Shown here piece by piece: positions 36,204-44,733 of a stretch of DNA of 64,000 bases. The notes below the pieces were generated by a model. It saw nothing but the letters and a program-made list of their open reading frames with translations. It was not told the origin of the DNA and made no database searches. A program made the position numbers and the translations under genes. Source of the DNA: Alkalimonas cellulosilytica (lineage in GTDB: Bacteria > Pseudomonadota > Gammaproteobacteria > Enterobacterales > Alteromonadaceae). The stretch is taken from NCBI RefSeq assembly GCF_036325985.1, contig NZ_JAUHLI010000010.1, positions 62,001-126,000 of the forward strand, given 5' to 3'. The number at the start of each line of letters is the position of its first letter. Positions within the stretch are counted from its first letter, which is position 1.

Positions 36204-38090
36204 ATGACTATGACAATCCGATTATGGCTTCTACTTTTTCTCTTAACAAGTTCCCTAAGCGAAGCACAAGCCTCAACTCTTGAGCGTTTTCAACAACAAG
36301 CTGCTAGTTTGCAATTGCAGCATGAGCCTTACTGGCATGCCTTACTCCATTATAAAAAGCACCGGTTGAATACACAGCGTGTTCGTAGCGAAATTCTGGA
36401 TGACGATTTCTTTCTTGCATCGGATGGACGTACCAACCCGGCCAGCGAGCTGCAAGCTACCCTGGCTGCAATTTTCCAAGACATCAACGAGGACACAAAT
36501 CAGCATGCCAGCTGCCGATTTATTGCCCGAACCAATTGGCTCGAAAAACAACTCACAGGGTTAGCAGAGGTGCGCCCCCGCCCTGCCTGCACCTTGTTTG
36601 AACAGTGGGCAGAGCCCGAGTATCTGGACTCCGTGAGTTTAGTCTTTGCCAGTGGTTATTTGGGCAACCCAGCCTCATTTTATGGCCATATCCTCCTGAA
36701 ACTGAACAGCAACAACCCAGTCAAAACCCACCTGCAGCACCAAAGTCTGAATTATGGCGCGGCAGTGCCGGATCAAGAGAATCCTTTTGCCTACATTATC
36801 AAAGGACTTTTTGGCGGTTATCAGTCCACCTTCTCGTATGGTGAGTTTTATAAAAACTCCTTAACGTACGGTGAGCATGAACTCAGAGACTTATGGGAAT
36901 ATCAGTTAAACCTGACAGATGGTGAAGTCTTGCAGCTCACCTACCATGCCTGGGAGTTGATTGGACGCCACCACACCTATTATTTTCTTAAAGAAAATTG
37001 TGCTTTTCGCATGGCTCAGTTGCTGGAGTTAATTATTGATGCCCGGTTAAAGCCAGACCTGCAACCCTGGGCTATGCCGATCTCTGTATTCCACGCAGTT
37101 TCTGGCATCGAGCATCATGGGCAGCCTTTGATCCGAGCCATCAAACTCCATCCATCCAGGCAACACCGCTTTTACCAGAAATATCAGCAATTGAATGCTG
37201 CTCAGCAGCATGCTGTTGCAGCCATTATCCATCATGACTTCAGGGTGCAGAACTTCTTAGAGCCACTGCCATCAGCAGAGCAACAAGCTCAAGTATTGGA
37301 AGCGTTATTCGACTATATAGAGTTTGCTTATTTGGGCGAGTCTGTAGTCATTCAGCAAAAAAAACAGGGGCTGCTGCAAGCAAGGCTAATGCTGCCAGTG
37401 CTACCGCCAGCTCCATTTCCACAACCAGAGCAATTTCCTCATCAAAGTACGCGCCCCTCCATGTGGCAACTGCAAGCTTCGCATAGAAGCGACAAATTTA
37501 TACCCGGTGTGCGATTCCGAGCAGCCTATTACGATTTATTGACCGCTCAGACGGGCCAGCCACCTTTTTCTGCGTTAGGCATGTTTGATGTCACTTTGGC
37601 AAGAGAAGAGCAACGTTTCGTCATTCAACAATTTGAGCTACTTCGGATCGAGCAAATGAATTTATCCACCACAGGCTTACCTGCCGACTCTGGTTTTGCC
37701 TGGAAAGTTGCACTTGGTTACCGGTCGCTGACCCGCCACTGTTCTGATTGCCGTCACCTATATGCCGAAGGTGGTCTGGGGAAAGCCATTCACTTCCAAG
37801 AGTATGGGATTGTCTATGCCATGCTGGATGGACGGCTTCACCCTGCCGGAGAACAGCTTAACTTGGTTAGCGCTGTTGGCAGGCTTGGCGCTATTGTCGA
37901 TATCCATCCAGGCTGGCGCAGCCAACTGGAGTTTGGCTGGAGTAGTTACGCTCAATCCGGTCATCAGAGTTATGGCTGGTACCGCTGGCACAACCGCTTT
38001 GGTCAGAGTCCTGATTGGGATATCCGGCTCTCCTTGGACACTACCCAAGACGCTACACAGTGGACACTGTCCTACAGTCGTTATTGGTAA
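36204..38090 (+). CDS. DUF4105 (Lnb N-terminal-like) domain protein
   Basis: A 628-residue exported protein. It has a signal peptide of about 24 residues (ending EAQAS) and a helical first part. The DUF4105 domain shows LVFASGYLGNPASFYGHILLKL (H near residue 170) and TYYFLKENCAFRMAQLLEL (Cys near 270), a cysteine-histidine pair like that of NlpC/P60-type or lacto-N-biosidase-chaperone domains. The C-terminal half is beta-rich and resembles an outer-membrane barrel ending in WTLSYSRYW. Two ATG codons (36204, 36210) could start it; neither has a strong ribosome site. Function unproven; a cell-envelope hydrolase is a fair guess. Confidence 0.82.
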   Translation: MTMTIRLWLLLFLLTSSLSEAQASTLERFQQQAASLQLQHEPYWHALLHYKKHRLNTQRVRSEILDDDFFLASDGRTNPASELQATLAAIFQDINEDTNQHASCRFIARTNWLEKQLTGLAEVRPRPACTLFEQWAEPEYLDSVSLVFASGYLGNPASFYGHILLKLNSNNPVKTHLQHQSLNYGAAVPDQENPFAYIIKGLFGGYQSTFSYGEFYKNSLTYGEHELRDLWEYQLNLTDGEVLQLTYHAWELIGRHHTYYFLKENCAFRMAQLLELIIDARLKPDLQPWAMPISVFHAVSGIEHHGQPLIRAIKLHPSRQHRFYQKYQQLNAAQQHAVAAIIHHDFRVQNFLEPLPSAEQQAQVLEALFDYIEFAYLGESVVIQQKKQGLLQARLMLPVLPPAPFPQPEQFPHQSTRPSMWQLQASHRSDKFIPGVRFRAAYYDLLTAQTGQPPFSALGMFDVTLAREEQRFVIQQFELLRIEQMNLSTTGLPADSGFAWKVALGYRSLTRHCSDCRHLYAEGGLGKAIHFQEYGIVYAMLDGRLHPAGEQLNLVSAVGRLGAIVDIHPGWRSQLEFGWSSYAQSGHQSYGWYRWHNRFGQSPDWDIRLSLDTTQDATQWTLSYSRYW

Positions 38091-38149
38091 CGATGTGACT
38101 TTTACCAAATCATGGCTAAACTTAAAAAAACAACAATGAGGGCAACTGC

Positions 38150-38395
38150 ATGAACTTTATTATCTTTTTATTGATTGGCGCCTTAGCGGGCTGGTTGGCC
38201 GGGCAATTAATGAAAGGCCGGGGCTTTGGCTTGGTGGTCAATATTGTGGTCGGGGTGGTGGGCTCGTTTATTGGCGGCCTGGTGTTTTCTGCATTGGGGC
38301 TAGGACCAACCAACCTGCTTGGTACTTTGATTATGGCCACCATTGGTGCTGTGGTGCTGCTGTTTTTACTCAGCTTGATTAACAAGAAAGCCTGA
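38150..38395 (+). CDS. GlsB/YeaQ/YmgE family membrane protein
   Basis: An 81-residue protein with three hydrophobic helices and the family's glycine-rich turns (GALAGWLAGQLMKGRGFG, GVVGSFIGGLVF). The family is linked to envelope stress; the exact role is unknown. A GAGGG ribosome site precedes the ATG. Confidence 0.9.
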   Translation: MNFIIFLLIGALAGWLAGQLMKGRGFGLVVNIVVGVVGSFIGGLVFSALGLGPTNLLGTLIMATIGAVVLLFLLSLINKKA

Positions 38396-38403
38396 ACAGG
38401 CAC

Positions 38404-38649
38404 TTAGTCAAATAAATCCGGCTCGGTAGCAGTGCTGTTTGCAGTACTGCCACCACCGACTCTTTGTTCACGCCGTTTTTTACGCTGCGCCAGCAACTTT
38501 AAAATCCGGGCTTTTTCCGCTACCGGCTTTTGTAGCCAGTTAAAGCGTTCTTCGCGTGAGCGCAGGCAGCCTTTGCAATAACCGCGGTTATCGCTTTCGC
38601 AGACCCCAATGCAGGGGTTGGGCAAATCAAACAGCTCTAACTGATCCAT
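38404..38649 (-). CDS. DUF1289 domain protein
   Basis: An 81-residue protein with the DUF1289 cysteine motif NPCIGVCESDNRGYCKGCLRS, in which four cysteines probably bind a metal or iron-sulfur cluster. A basic helix (KLLAQRKKRREQR) and an acidic tail follow. ATG 38649 directly precedes the motif; a longer frame to 38709 has no support. Function unknown. Confidence 0.83.
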   Translation of the reverse strand: MDQLELFDLPNPCIGVCESDNRGYCKGCLRSREERFNWLQKPVAEKARILKLLAQRKKRREQRVGGGSTANSTATEPDLFD

Positions 38650-38762
38650 CCGGGCTCGCTGACAATGGCCGATAACTGCAGTGTACTCCGCCAGACAGAA
38701 GCTGTGCAAATCGCTCTACAGCGGCTTTTTTGCGATAAATTGCGTATCTGCCGAAAAAAGCG

Positions 38763-38791
38763 TTGACTTCAGACTGATAGACGGCTATTTA
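38763..38791 (+). promoter_or_regulatory. ilvL/ilvGMDA promoter with shared AGACGGC element
   Basis: -35 TTGACT (38763-38768), 17-base spacer and -10 TATTTA (38786-38791). The spacer holds AGACTGATAGACGGCT (38771-38786), whose right half equals the element at cysJ, cysG and ilvI. Confidence 0.75.
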
Positions 38792-38859
38792 TATAGGCAA
38801 CTGGCGTGGTTTTTCACCACAGCCCCAATTAACCGTTAGAGTTAGTGAAGAATTACAAG

Positions 38860-38952
38860 ATGCGTTTAGCAACCGTTCTGAACATTATTGTCCTCGTAGT
38901 CGTGGTGATTATTAGTCGCTGCGGGGGCTTGCGTTTGGAATTTACCAGCTAA
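38860..38952 (+). CDS. ilvL: ilv operon leader peptide
   Basis: A 30-residue open frame too short for routine gene calling. It encodes MRLATVLNIIVLVVVVIISR followed by CGGLRLEFTS. It holds six valine, four isoleucine and five leucine codons, the three amino acids that control ilvGMEDA in enterics, and resembles the end of E. coli IlvL (VVVIII...CG). A weak GAAG ribosome site precedes it. It ends 18 bases before a strong terminator hairpin and begins about 65 bases after the promoter. Ribosome stalling at the V/I run would free the antiterminator. Confidence 0.9.
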   Translation: MRLATVLNIIVLVVVVIISRCGGLRLEFTS

Positions 38953-39001
38953 ATAACCAGATTCCAAAGAACCCCCGCTCCGCAAGGACCGGGGGTTTTT
39001 T
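38921..39001 (+). terminator. ilv attenuator: terminator plus antiterminator
   Basis: Terminator: ACCCCCG (38971-38977) with CGGGGGT (38990-38996), an inner TCC/GGA pairing and six T residues. Antiterminator: GCGGGGG (38921-38927, inside the ilvL frame) can pair with CCCCCGC (38972-38978), which removes the left arm of the terminator. These mutually exclusive pairings are what classic amino-acid attenuation needs. Confidence 0.88.
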
Positions 39002-39051
39002 CGTTTCCTGGCCTTGCAAAAAGCGGGTTGAGAGCATGCAGAGGAAACACA

Positions 39052-40710
39052 ATGAAAGGCGCAGATTTGGTAATGAAGGTGCTGCAGCAGCACGGGGTAG
39101 ACAGCATCTTTGGCTACCCCGGTGGGGCTATCATGCCGATTTACGATGCCATCTATCATAGCCCGGTGAAGCACTACCTGTGCCGGCATGAGCAGGGTGG
39201 TGCCTTTTCTGCCATTGGCTATGCCCGCAGCTCTGGCAAGGTCGGTGTCTGCCTGGCTACTTCGGGCCCGGGTGCAACCAACCTGATCACCTCGCTGGCC
39301 GATGCCTTGCTGGACTCGGTGCCGCTGGTAGCGATCACCGGTCAGGTGGCACAGGGCGTGATGGGTACCGATGCCTTCCAGGAAATTGATGTGCTGGGGC
39401 TGAGCCTGCCGGTCACCAAACACAGTTTTTTGGTGGAGCACATCGATGCGCTGGAAGACACCCTGCACCAGGCTTTTGTCCTGGCACAAAGTGGCCGCCC
39501 CGGCCCGGTGCTGTTGGATATTCCAAAAAACATCCAACAGGCCGAAGTCAGCTGCAACTTAAAGCCGGTGTCGGCTGCGCCAAAATCGTCATTACCACAG
39601 GTGGCGGCCGACCAGCTGCACCAAGCCCGCGCACTGATTGCTGCTGCCGAACGGCCCATCGCGTACATCGGGGGTGGCGTGCATATGGCCGATGCCATCG
39701 CCGAGCTGCAGCAGTTTTTAACCGAAAGCGCCATGCCATCGGTCACCACCTTAAAAGCCATGGGTTCGGTGGCCAAAGACAACCCCTATTATTTGGGCAT
39801 GCTGGGCATGCATGGCACTCAGGCGGCTAATCTGGCGGTGCAGCAATGCGATTTGCTGGTGTGTCTGGGCGCCCGTTTTGACGATCGGGTCACCGGCAAA
39901 CTGGACAGCTTTGCCCCGAATGCCAAGGTGATCCAGCTGGATATCGACCCGGCCGAAATCAACAAGCTGCGCCGGCCTGATTGCGCCATGCTGGGCGATA
40001 TGAAGCAGGTGTTGCCAGCGATCAGCGCAGCAACCCGCTGTCAGCCATGGCTTGAACATTGCCTGGCGCTAAAGCAGCAGCACGGCTGGCGCTACGATCA
40101 TCCGGGCGAGCGGATTTATGCGCCGCTGTTTTTAAAGCAGTTAAGCGATCGCCTGCCGGATAACAGCGTGGTCTGCTGCGATGTCGGCCAGCATCAGATG
40201 TGGGTGGCGCAGCACATGCGCTTTAATCACCCACGCAATCATTTAAGTAGTGGCGGTTTGGGCACTATGGGTTTTGGCTTGCCGGCCGCCATCGGTGCCA
40301 AGCTGGCCCGGCCAGAAGATACTGTGCTGGCCGTCAGTGGCGATGGCTCCTTTATGATGAATGTACAGGAGCTGGGCACCATCAAGCGCTTTCGGCTGCC
40401 GGTGAAAATCGTGGTGGTCGACAACCAGCGTCTTGGCATGGTGAAGCAGTGGCAGCAGCTGTTTTTTAATGAGCGCTACAGCGAAACCGATTTATCCGAC
40501 AACCCGGATTTTGTCGCGCTAGCTGCCGCTTTTGCCATTCCGGGCCATACCATCACCCGCAAAGACGAAGTGGCCGATGCGATGGAAGCCATGCTGACCT
40601 GGCCCGGCCCCTATTTGCTGCATGTACGGATTGATGAGCAAGACAACGTCTGGCCCCTGGTACCACCAGGAGCCGCCAACGAAGATATGTTAACGGAGAG
40701 AGCGCAATGA
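39052..40710 (+). CDS. ilvG: Acetolactate synthase II, catalytic subunit
   Basis: A 552-residue thiamine-diphosphate enzyme that makes acetolactate or acetohydroxybutyrate for valine, leucine and isoleucine. Seen: FGYPGGAIMPIYDAIY with the catalytic glutamate in CRHEQGGAF (near residue 47), RFDDRVTGK, GTMGFGLPAAIGAK and the ThDP motif GDGSFMMNVQEL to NN-like end. The frame is intact, unlike the frameshifted ilvG of E. coli K-12. AGAGGA precedes ATG 39052; the frame back to 39028 is not needed. Overlaps ilvM by four bases. Confidence 0.96.
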   Translation: MKGADLVMKVLQQHGVDSIFGYPGGAIMPIYDAIYHSPVKHYLCRHEQGGAFSAIGYARSSGKVGVCLATSGPGATNLITSLADALLDSVPLVAITGQVAQGVMGTDAFQEIDVLGLSLPVTKHSFLVEHIDALEDTLHQAFVLAQSGRPGPVLLDIPKNIQQAEVSCNLKPVSAAPKSSLPQVAADQLHQARALIAAAERPIAYIGGGVHMADAIAELQQFLTESAMPSVTTLKAMGSVAKDNPYYLGMLGMHGTQAANLAVQQCDLLVCLGARFDDRVTGKLDSFAPNAKVIQLDIDPAEINKLRRPDCAMLGDMKQVLPAISAATRCQPWLEHCLALKQQHGWRYDHPGERIYAPLFLKQLSDRLPDNSVVCCDVGQHQMWVAQHMRFNHPRNHLSSGGLGTMGFGLPAAIGAKLARPEDTVLAVSGDGSFMMNVQELGTIKRFRLPVKIVVVDNQRLGMVKQWQQLFFNERYSETDLSDNPDFVALAAAFAIPGHTITRKDEVADAMEAMLTWPGPYLLHVRIDEQDNVWPLVPPGAANEDMLTERAQ

Positions 40711-40961
40711 ACCATGTACTGACCATCCAAACCAAAAATCAGGCGGTAGTGCTGGAGCGCGTGCTGCAAGTCACCCGTTACCGTGGCTTCCAGCTCACCG
40801 GCCTGGAGATGAAACCACAAAGCAGCCAGGCCGGCTTGCTGCTGACCTTGTCGATTGCCAGCGACAAGCCAATCCATCTGCTGACCAGCCAACTGAACAA
40901 GCTGGTCGATGTCGAGCAACTGGAGCTGCACAGCGAGCAACTGGCGTCACTGAGAGCCTGA
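40707..40961 (+). CDS. ilvM: Acetolactate synthase II, regulatory subunit
   Basis: An 84-residue ACT-domain protein (VLERVLQVTRYRGFQLTGLEM) that pairs with IlvG. The ATGA overlap with ilvG and the size (E. coli IlvM has 87 residues) fix the identity. Isozyme II in enterics is resistant to valine. Confidence 0.92.
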   Translation: MNHVLTIQTKNQAVVLERVLQVTRYRGFQLTGLEMKPQSSQAGLLLTLSIASDKPIHLLTSQLNKLVDVEQLELHSEQLASLRA

Positions 40962-41018
40962 TTTCAACTTTTTTGCTAATGTTAACGATGCCCAGCGGCA
41001 TCAGGGAGTATCCACGCA

Positions 41019-42869
41019 ATGCCAAAATTACGATCCGCCACCGTCACCGAAGGCAGAAACATGGCCGGGGCCAGAGCGCTGTGGCGTGCCACCGGCGTCA
41101 AAGACAGCGACTTCGGCAAGCCCATCATCGCGGTGGTGAATTCATTTTGTGAATTTGTGCCCGGCCATGTGCATCTGCGCGATTTAGGCAAGCTGGTTGC
41201 TGCCAGCATCAATGAGGCCGGTGGTATCGCCAAAGAGTTCAATACCATAGCGGTGGACGATGGCATTGCCATGGGCCATGGCGGCATGCTGTACAGCTTA
41301 CCGTCGCGCGAGCTGATTGCCGACTCGGTCGAGTACATGGTCAATGCCCACTGCGCCGATGCCATGGTGTGCATCTCCAACTGCGATAAAATCACCCCCG
41401 GCATGCTGATGGCTGCGATGCGGCTGAATGTGCCGGTGATCTTTGTGTCTGGCGGCCCAATGGAAGCCGGCAAAACTAAGCTATCCGATCAAATCATCAA
41501 GCTCGATCTGGTCGATGCCATGGTGTCGGCGGCCGATCCTAAGGTCAGTGACAGCGACAGCGAAGCGATTGAGCGCAGCGCCTGCCCAACCTGCGGCTCC
41601 TGCTCCGGCATGTTTACCGCCAACTCGATGAACTGCCTGGTCGAAGCACTGGGCTTAGGCCAGCCTGGCAATGGCTCCTTACTGGCCACCCATGCCGATC
41701 GCAAAGAACTGTTTGTCCAGGCTGGTTACCGCATTATGGAGCTGTGCAACCGCTGGTACCAAAACGACGATGCCGGTGCGCTGCCGCGCAACATTGCCAG
41801 CAAGGCTGCCTTTGAAAATGCCATGATGCTGGATATCGCCATGGGCGGCTCCACCAACACCGTACTGCATTTGCTGGCCGCGGCGCTGGAAGGCGAGGTA
41901 GATTTCAGCATGGCCGATATTGACCGGTTATCACGGATAGTGCCGCACCTGTGCAAGGTCGCGCCCTCGACCCAGAAGTACCATATGGAAGACGTGCATC
42001 GCGCCGGTGGTGTGATGGGGATTCTGGCCGAGCTGAACCGTGCTGGCTTGCTGGATCCCAGCACCGGCCATGTCTGCGGGGGGAGCATGGGGGAAGTGCT
42101 GGCCAAGTGGGACATCAAAACCAGCCAGCACGAACAGGTCAAGCAATTTTACATGGCCGGCCCGGCTGGCATCCGCACCACCCAGGCTTTTTCACAGAAT
42201 TGCCGTTACCCCAGCCTGGATGATGATCGCGAACAAGGCTGCATTCGCAGCAAAGAGCACGCCTATTCACAAGATGGTGGCCTGGCGGTACTGAGCGGCA
42301 ATCTGGCACCCAATGGCTGCATTGTGAAAACTGCCGGTGTGGATGAAGAATGTCTGGTATTCAATGGCCGGGCGCGGATCTTTGAAAGTCAGGACGACGC
42401 CGTTGCCGCCATTCTGGCTGGCAAGGTCGTGGCCGGTGATGCGGTGATTATTCGCTACGAAGGCCCGAAAGGCGGGCCTGGCATGCAGGAAATGCTGTAC
42501 CCGACCAGTTATCTGAAGTCGATGGGGCTGGGCAAGTCCTGCGCGCTGATCACCGATGGCCGTTTTTCCGGTGGCACCTCCGGCTTGTCCATTGGCCACG
42601 TCTCGCCAGAGGCCGCCAGTGGTGGTGCCATAGCCCTGGTTCAGGAAGGCGATCGGATTGAGATTGATATTCCGGGTCGAAAAATTGCCATTGCCATCAG
42701 CGATGACGAACTGGCTGAGCGCCGCGCCACGATGGAAGCCAAAGGTGCTAAGGCCTGGAAACCGCTGGATCGGCAGCGCGTGGTCAGCAATGCGCTGAAA
42801 GCCTATGCCATGCTGGCCAGCAGTGCCGATAAGGGTGCGGTGCGGGATTTGTCGAAGCTGGAAGGCTAG
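41019..42869 (+). CDS. ilvD: Dihydroxy-acid dehydratase
   Basis: A 616-residue iron-sulfur enzyme that dehydrates dihydroxy-isovalerate and -methylvalerate to the keto acids. Cluster cysteines lie in SNCDKITPGM and CPTCGSCSGMFTANSM; the C-terminal substrate motif ITDGRFSGGTSGLSIGH is present. E. coli IlvD also has 616 residues. It follows ilvM directly; the ilvE gene that lies between them in E. coli is absent here. Confidence 0.97.
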   Translation: MPKLRSATVTEGRNMAGARALWRATGVKDSDFGKPIIAVVNSFCEFVPGHVHLRDLGKLVAASINEAGGIAKEFNTIAVDDGIAMGHGGMLYSLPSRELIADSVEYMVNAHCADAMVCISNCDKITPGMLMAAMRLNVPVIFVSGGPMEAGKTKLSDQIIKLDLVDAMVSAADPKVSDSDSEAIERSACPTCGSCSGMFTANSMNCLVEALGLGQPGNGSLLATHADRKELFVQAGYRIMELCNRWYQNDDAGALPRNIASKAAFENAMMLDIAMGGSTNTVLHLLAAALEGEVDFSMADIDRLSRIVPHLCKVAPSTQKYHMEDVHRAGGVMGILAELNRAGLLDPSTGHVCGGSMGEVLAKWDIKTSQHEQVKQFYMAGPAGIRTTQAFSQNCRYPSLDDDREQGCIRSKEHAYSQDGGLAVLSGNLAPNGCIVKTAGVDEECLVFNGRARIFESQDDAVAAILAGKVVAGDAVIIRYEGPKGGPGMQEMLYPTSYLKSMGLGKSCALITDGRFSGGTSGLSIGHVSPEAASGGAIALVQEGDRIEIDIPGRKIAIAISDDELAERRATMEAKGAKAWKPLDRQRVVSNALKAYAMLASSADKGAVRDLSKLEG

Positions 42870-42870
42870 T

Positions 42871-42998
42871 ATCCAGCATAGCGCAGACAGGCAGCAACAC
42901 GCGGGGACGGGGTAAATACTTCCCTGTACCCTCTTGTCCGGCATCCATGCCGTACAGGCCCCGCTTAGTTGCTCCCTGTCTCCGCTCGAGACCTGGAT
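42871..42998 (+). ncRNA. Large inverted-repeat structure between ilvD and ilvA (possible cis RNA element)
   Basis: The 188-base gap holds nested inverted repeats. Left arm blocks ATCCAG (42871), AGCG (42880), AGACAGG (42885), AGCAAC (42893) and GCGGGG (42901). They pair in order with CTGGAT (42993), CGCT (42983), CCTGTCT (42975), GTTGCT (42968) and CCCCGC (42959). Inside are CGGCA-TCCA-TGCCG (42939-42952) and two mutually exclusive helices: GGGTA/TACCC (42910/42927) and CCTGTA/TACAGG (42923/42953). There is no T run, so it is not a simple terminator. It could be a regulatory RNA on the ilvDA message or a remnant of a palindromic repeat. Confidence 0.55.
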
Positions 42999-43057
42999 GC
43001 AGCGGCGAGAAAAACAGTCAAAAAGTAGTTAGCAGTTATTAAGTCAACGGAGTAGCA

Positions 43058-44617
43058 ATGAATAACCTGGCAACAGCACAACCCGCCCCGACAGATACCG
43101 ATGTGATGCAGCAGTATCTGCGCGAGATTTTGCTGTCGCCGGTGTATCAGGCGGCGGTGGAAACCCCGACCCAGCCGATGGCCAAGCTAAGCCAGCGGCT
43201 GGGGCAACAGGTGTGGTTAAAGCGCGAAGACAAACAGCCGGTCTATTCCTTCAAACTGCGTGGGGCCTTTCACAAGCTGCACAAAGTGAAACAGCAGAGC
43301 CCGGATGCAAGGGTAGTCTGTGCCTCAGCCGGCAATCATGCCCAGGGGGTGGCGCTGTCGGCCAGCAAGCTGGGCCTGCAGGCCACCATCGTGATGCCAA
43401 TCACCACGCCGGAAATCAAAGTGGCGGCGGTCAAAGCATTGGGCGGCAAAGTAGTGCAACACGGCACCGGCTTTGATGAGGCCAACCGCTTTGCCATGGA
43501 GCTGGCCGAAACCGAAGGGGCCAGCTACATTCCCCCTTTTGACGATCCCGATGTCATTGCCGGTCAGGGCACGGTCGCCAAAGAACTGCTGACCCAGCAC
43601 AATCAGCTGGATGCGGTTTTTATTCCGGTCGGTGGCGGCGGTTTGCTGGCTGGCATGGCGGTCTACATCAAAGCGGTGCTACCGCATGTCAAAGTGATCG
43701 GGGTCGAGCCGGACGATGCCAACTGTTTGCAGGCAGCGCTAAAAGCCGGTGCGCCGGTGACGCTGGAGCGGGTTGGCCTTTTTGCCGATGGGGTAGCGGT
43801 CAAGCGCATTGGCAGCGAAAACTTCAGGCTGGCGCAGCATTATTGCGATGATGTAATTACTGTCAGCAGTGATGAAATCTGCGCTGCCATTAAAGATATT
43901 TTCGATGATTTGCGGGCAGTGGCCGAACCTGCCGGTGCGCTCGCACTGGCGGGGTTAAAGAAATTCAGCCAGCAGGCCGCTACCGCGCCCAATCAGCAAC
44001 TGGCGGCGGTATTAAGCGGCGCCAACCTGAATTTCGATACTCTGCGCTATGTCTCTGAGCGCTGCGAGCTGGGTGAGAAAAAAGAAGCCGTGCTGGCTGT
44101 GACCATCCCGGAGCAGACCGGCAGCTTCCGCCGCTTTTGCCAGACTTTGGGCGGGCGGGCCATCACCGAGTTTAACTACCGCTACGCCAGCGATCACAAG
44201 GCCCATATTTTTGTCGGCATCAAATTACGGCATGGGGTGCAGGAGCTCAATACCGTCAAGCAGGCACTGCAGGATGCCGGTTACGACTTTCTGGATTTAT
44301 CCGACGATGAGCTGGCCAAATTGCATGTGCGTCATATGGTCGGCGGCCTACCTCCACGACCGTTGACCGAGCAGGTGTATCAGTTCAGCTTCCCGGAGTA
44401 CCCGGGCGCGTTGATGAATTTCCTGAATACGCTGGGCGAGCACCAAAACATCACGCTGTTTCACTACCGCAATCACGGCGCCGCCACCGGCGATGTGCTG
44501 GCAGGCTTTGAAGTAGCGGAACACCATGACATCGCCGAGCATTTAAACACCCTGGGCTATGAGTACCGGCTGGTCAGTGATAATCAAAGCTACCGGACGT
44601 TTTTAACGGCAGGGTAA
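43058..44617 (+). CDS. ilvA: Threonine dehydratase, biosynthetic
   Basis: A 519-residue PLP enzyme that turns threonine into 2-oxobutanoate, the entry to isoleucine. The PLP lysine is in VYSFKLRGAFHKL near residue 65. The glycine loop VGGGGLLAGMA follows, and the C-terminal about 180 residues hold two ACT-like domains (AVLTVTIPEQTGSF-like and YQFSFPEYPGALMNFL) for isoleucine and valine feedback. E. coli IlvA is 514 residues. GGAGTAGC precedes the ATG. Last gene of the ilv run. Confidence 0.96.
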   Translation: MNNLATAQPAPTDTDVMQQYLREILLSPVYQAAVETPTQPMAKLSQRLGQQVWLKREDKQPVYSFKLRGAFHKLHKVKQQSPDARVVCASAGNHAQGVALSASKLGLQATIVMPITTPEIKVAAVKALGGKVVQHGTGFDEANRFAMELAETEGASYIPPFDDPDVIAGQGTVAKELLTQHNQLDAVFIPVGGGGLLAGMAVYIKAVLPHVKVIGVEPDDANCLQAALKAGAPVTLERVGLFADGVAVKRIGSENFRLAQHYCDDVITVSSDEICAAIKDIFDDLRAVAEPAGALALAGLKKFSQQAATAPNQQLAAVLSGANLNFDTLRYVSERCELGEKKEAVLAVTIPEQTGSFRRFCQTLGGRAITEFNYRYASDHKAHIFVGIKLRHGVQELNTVKQALQDAGYDFLDLSDDELAKLHVRHMVGGLPPRPLTEQVYQFSFPEYPGALMNFLNTLGEHQNITLFHYRNHGAATGDVLAGFEVAEHHDIAEHLNTLGYEYRLVSDNQSYRTFLTAG

Positions 44618-44642
44618 AAGAGCTAGCTGCTTCCCATGAAAT

Positions 44643-44672
44643 AGGGTGTAATTCAATTGATTACGCCCTTTT
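44643..44672 (+). terminator. Terminator after ilvA, near copy of the arfA hairpin
   Basis: AGGGTGTAAT and ATTACGCCCT (one G-T pair) with a 7-base loop, then TTTTC. The arms are nearly those of the hairpin at 46705-46733. Confidence 0.8.
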
Positions 44673-44733
44673 CGTTGCTAGACTTAATGAAGTTCAGACT
44701 AACTGACACTCTGAGAGTTGCCGTGGTACACCG

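Noticed and set aside
38866..39537. Minus-strand frame across the ilvL leader and ilvG start
   Set aside because: It opposes ilvL and ilvG, and the attenuator explains this region.
42871..42998. Riboswitch or T-box assignment for the ilvD-ilvA structure
   Set aside because: No known aptamer core or T-box motif is visible, and T-boxes are rare in gammaproteobacteria.
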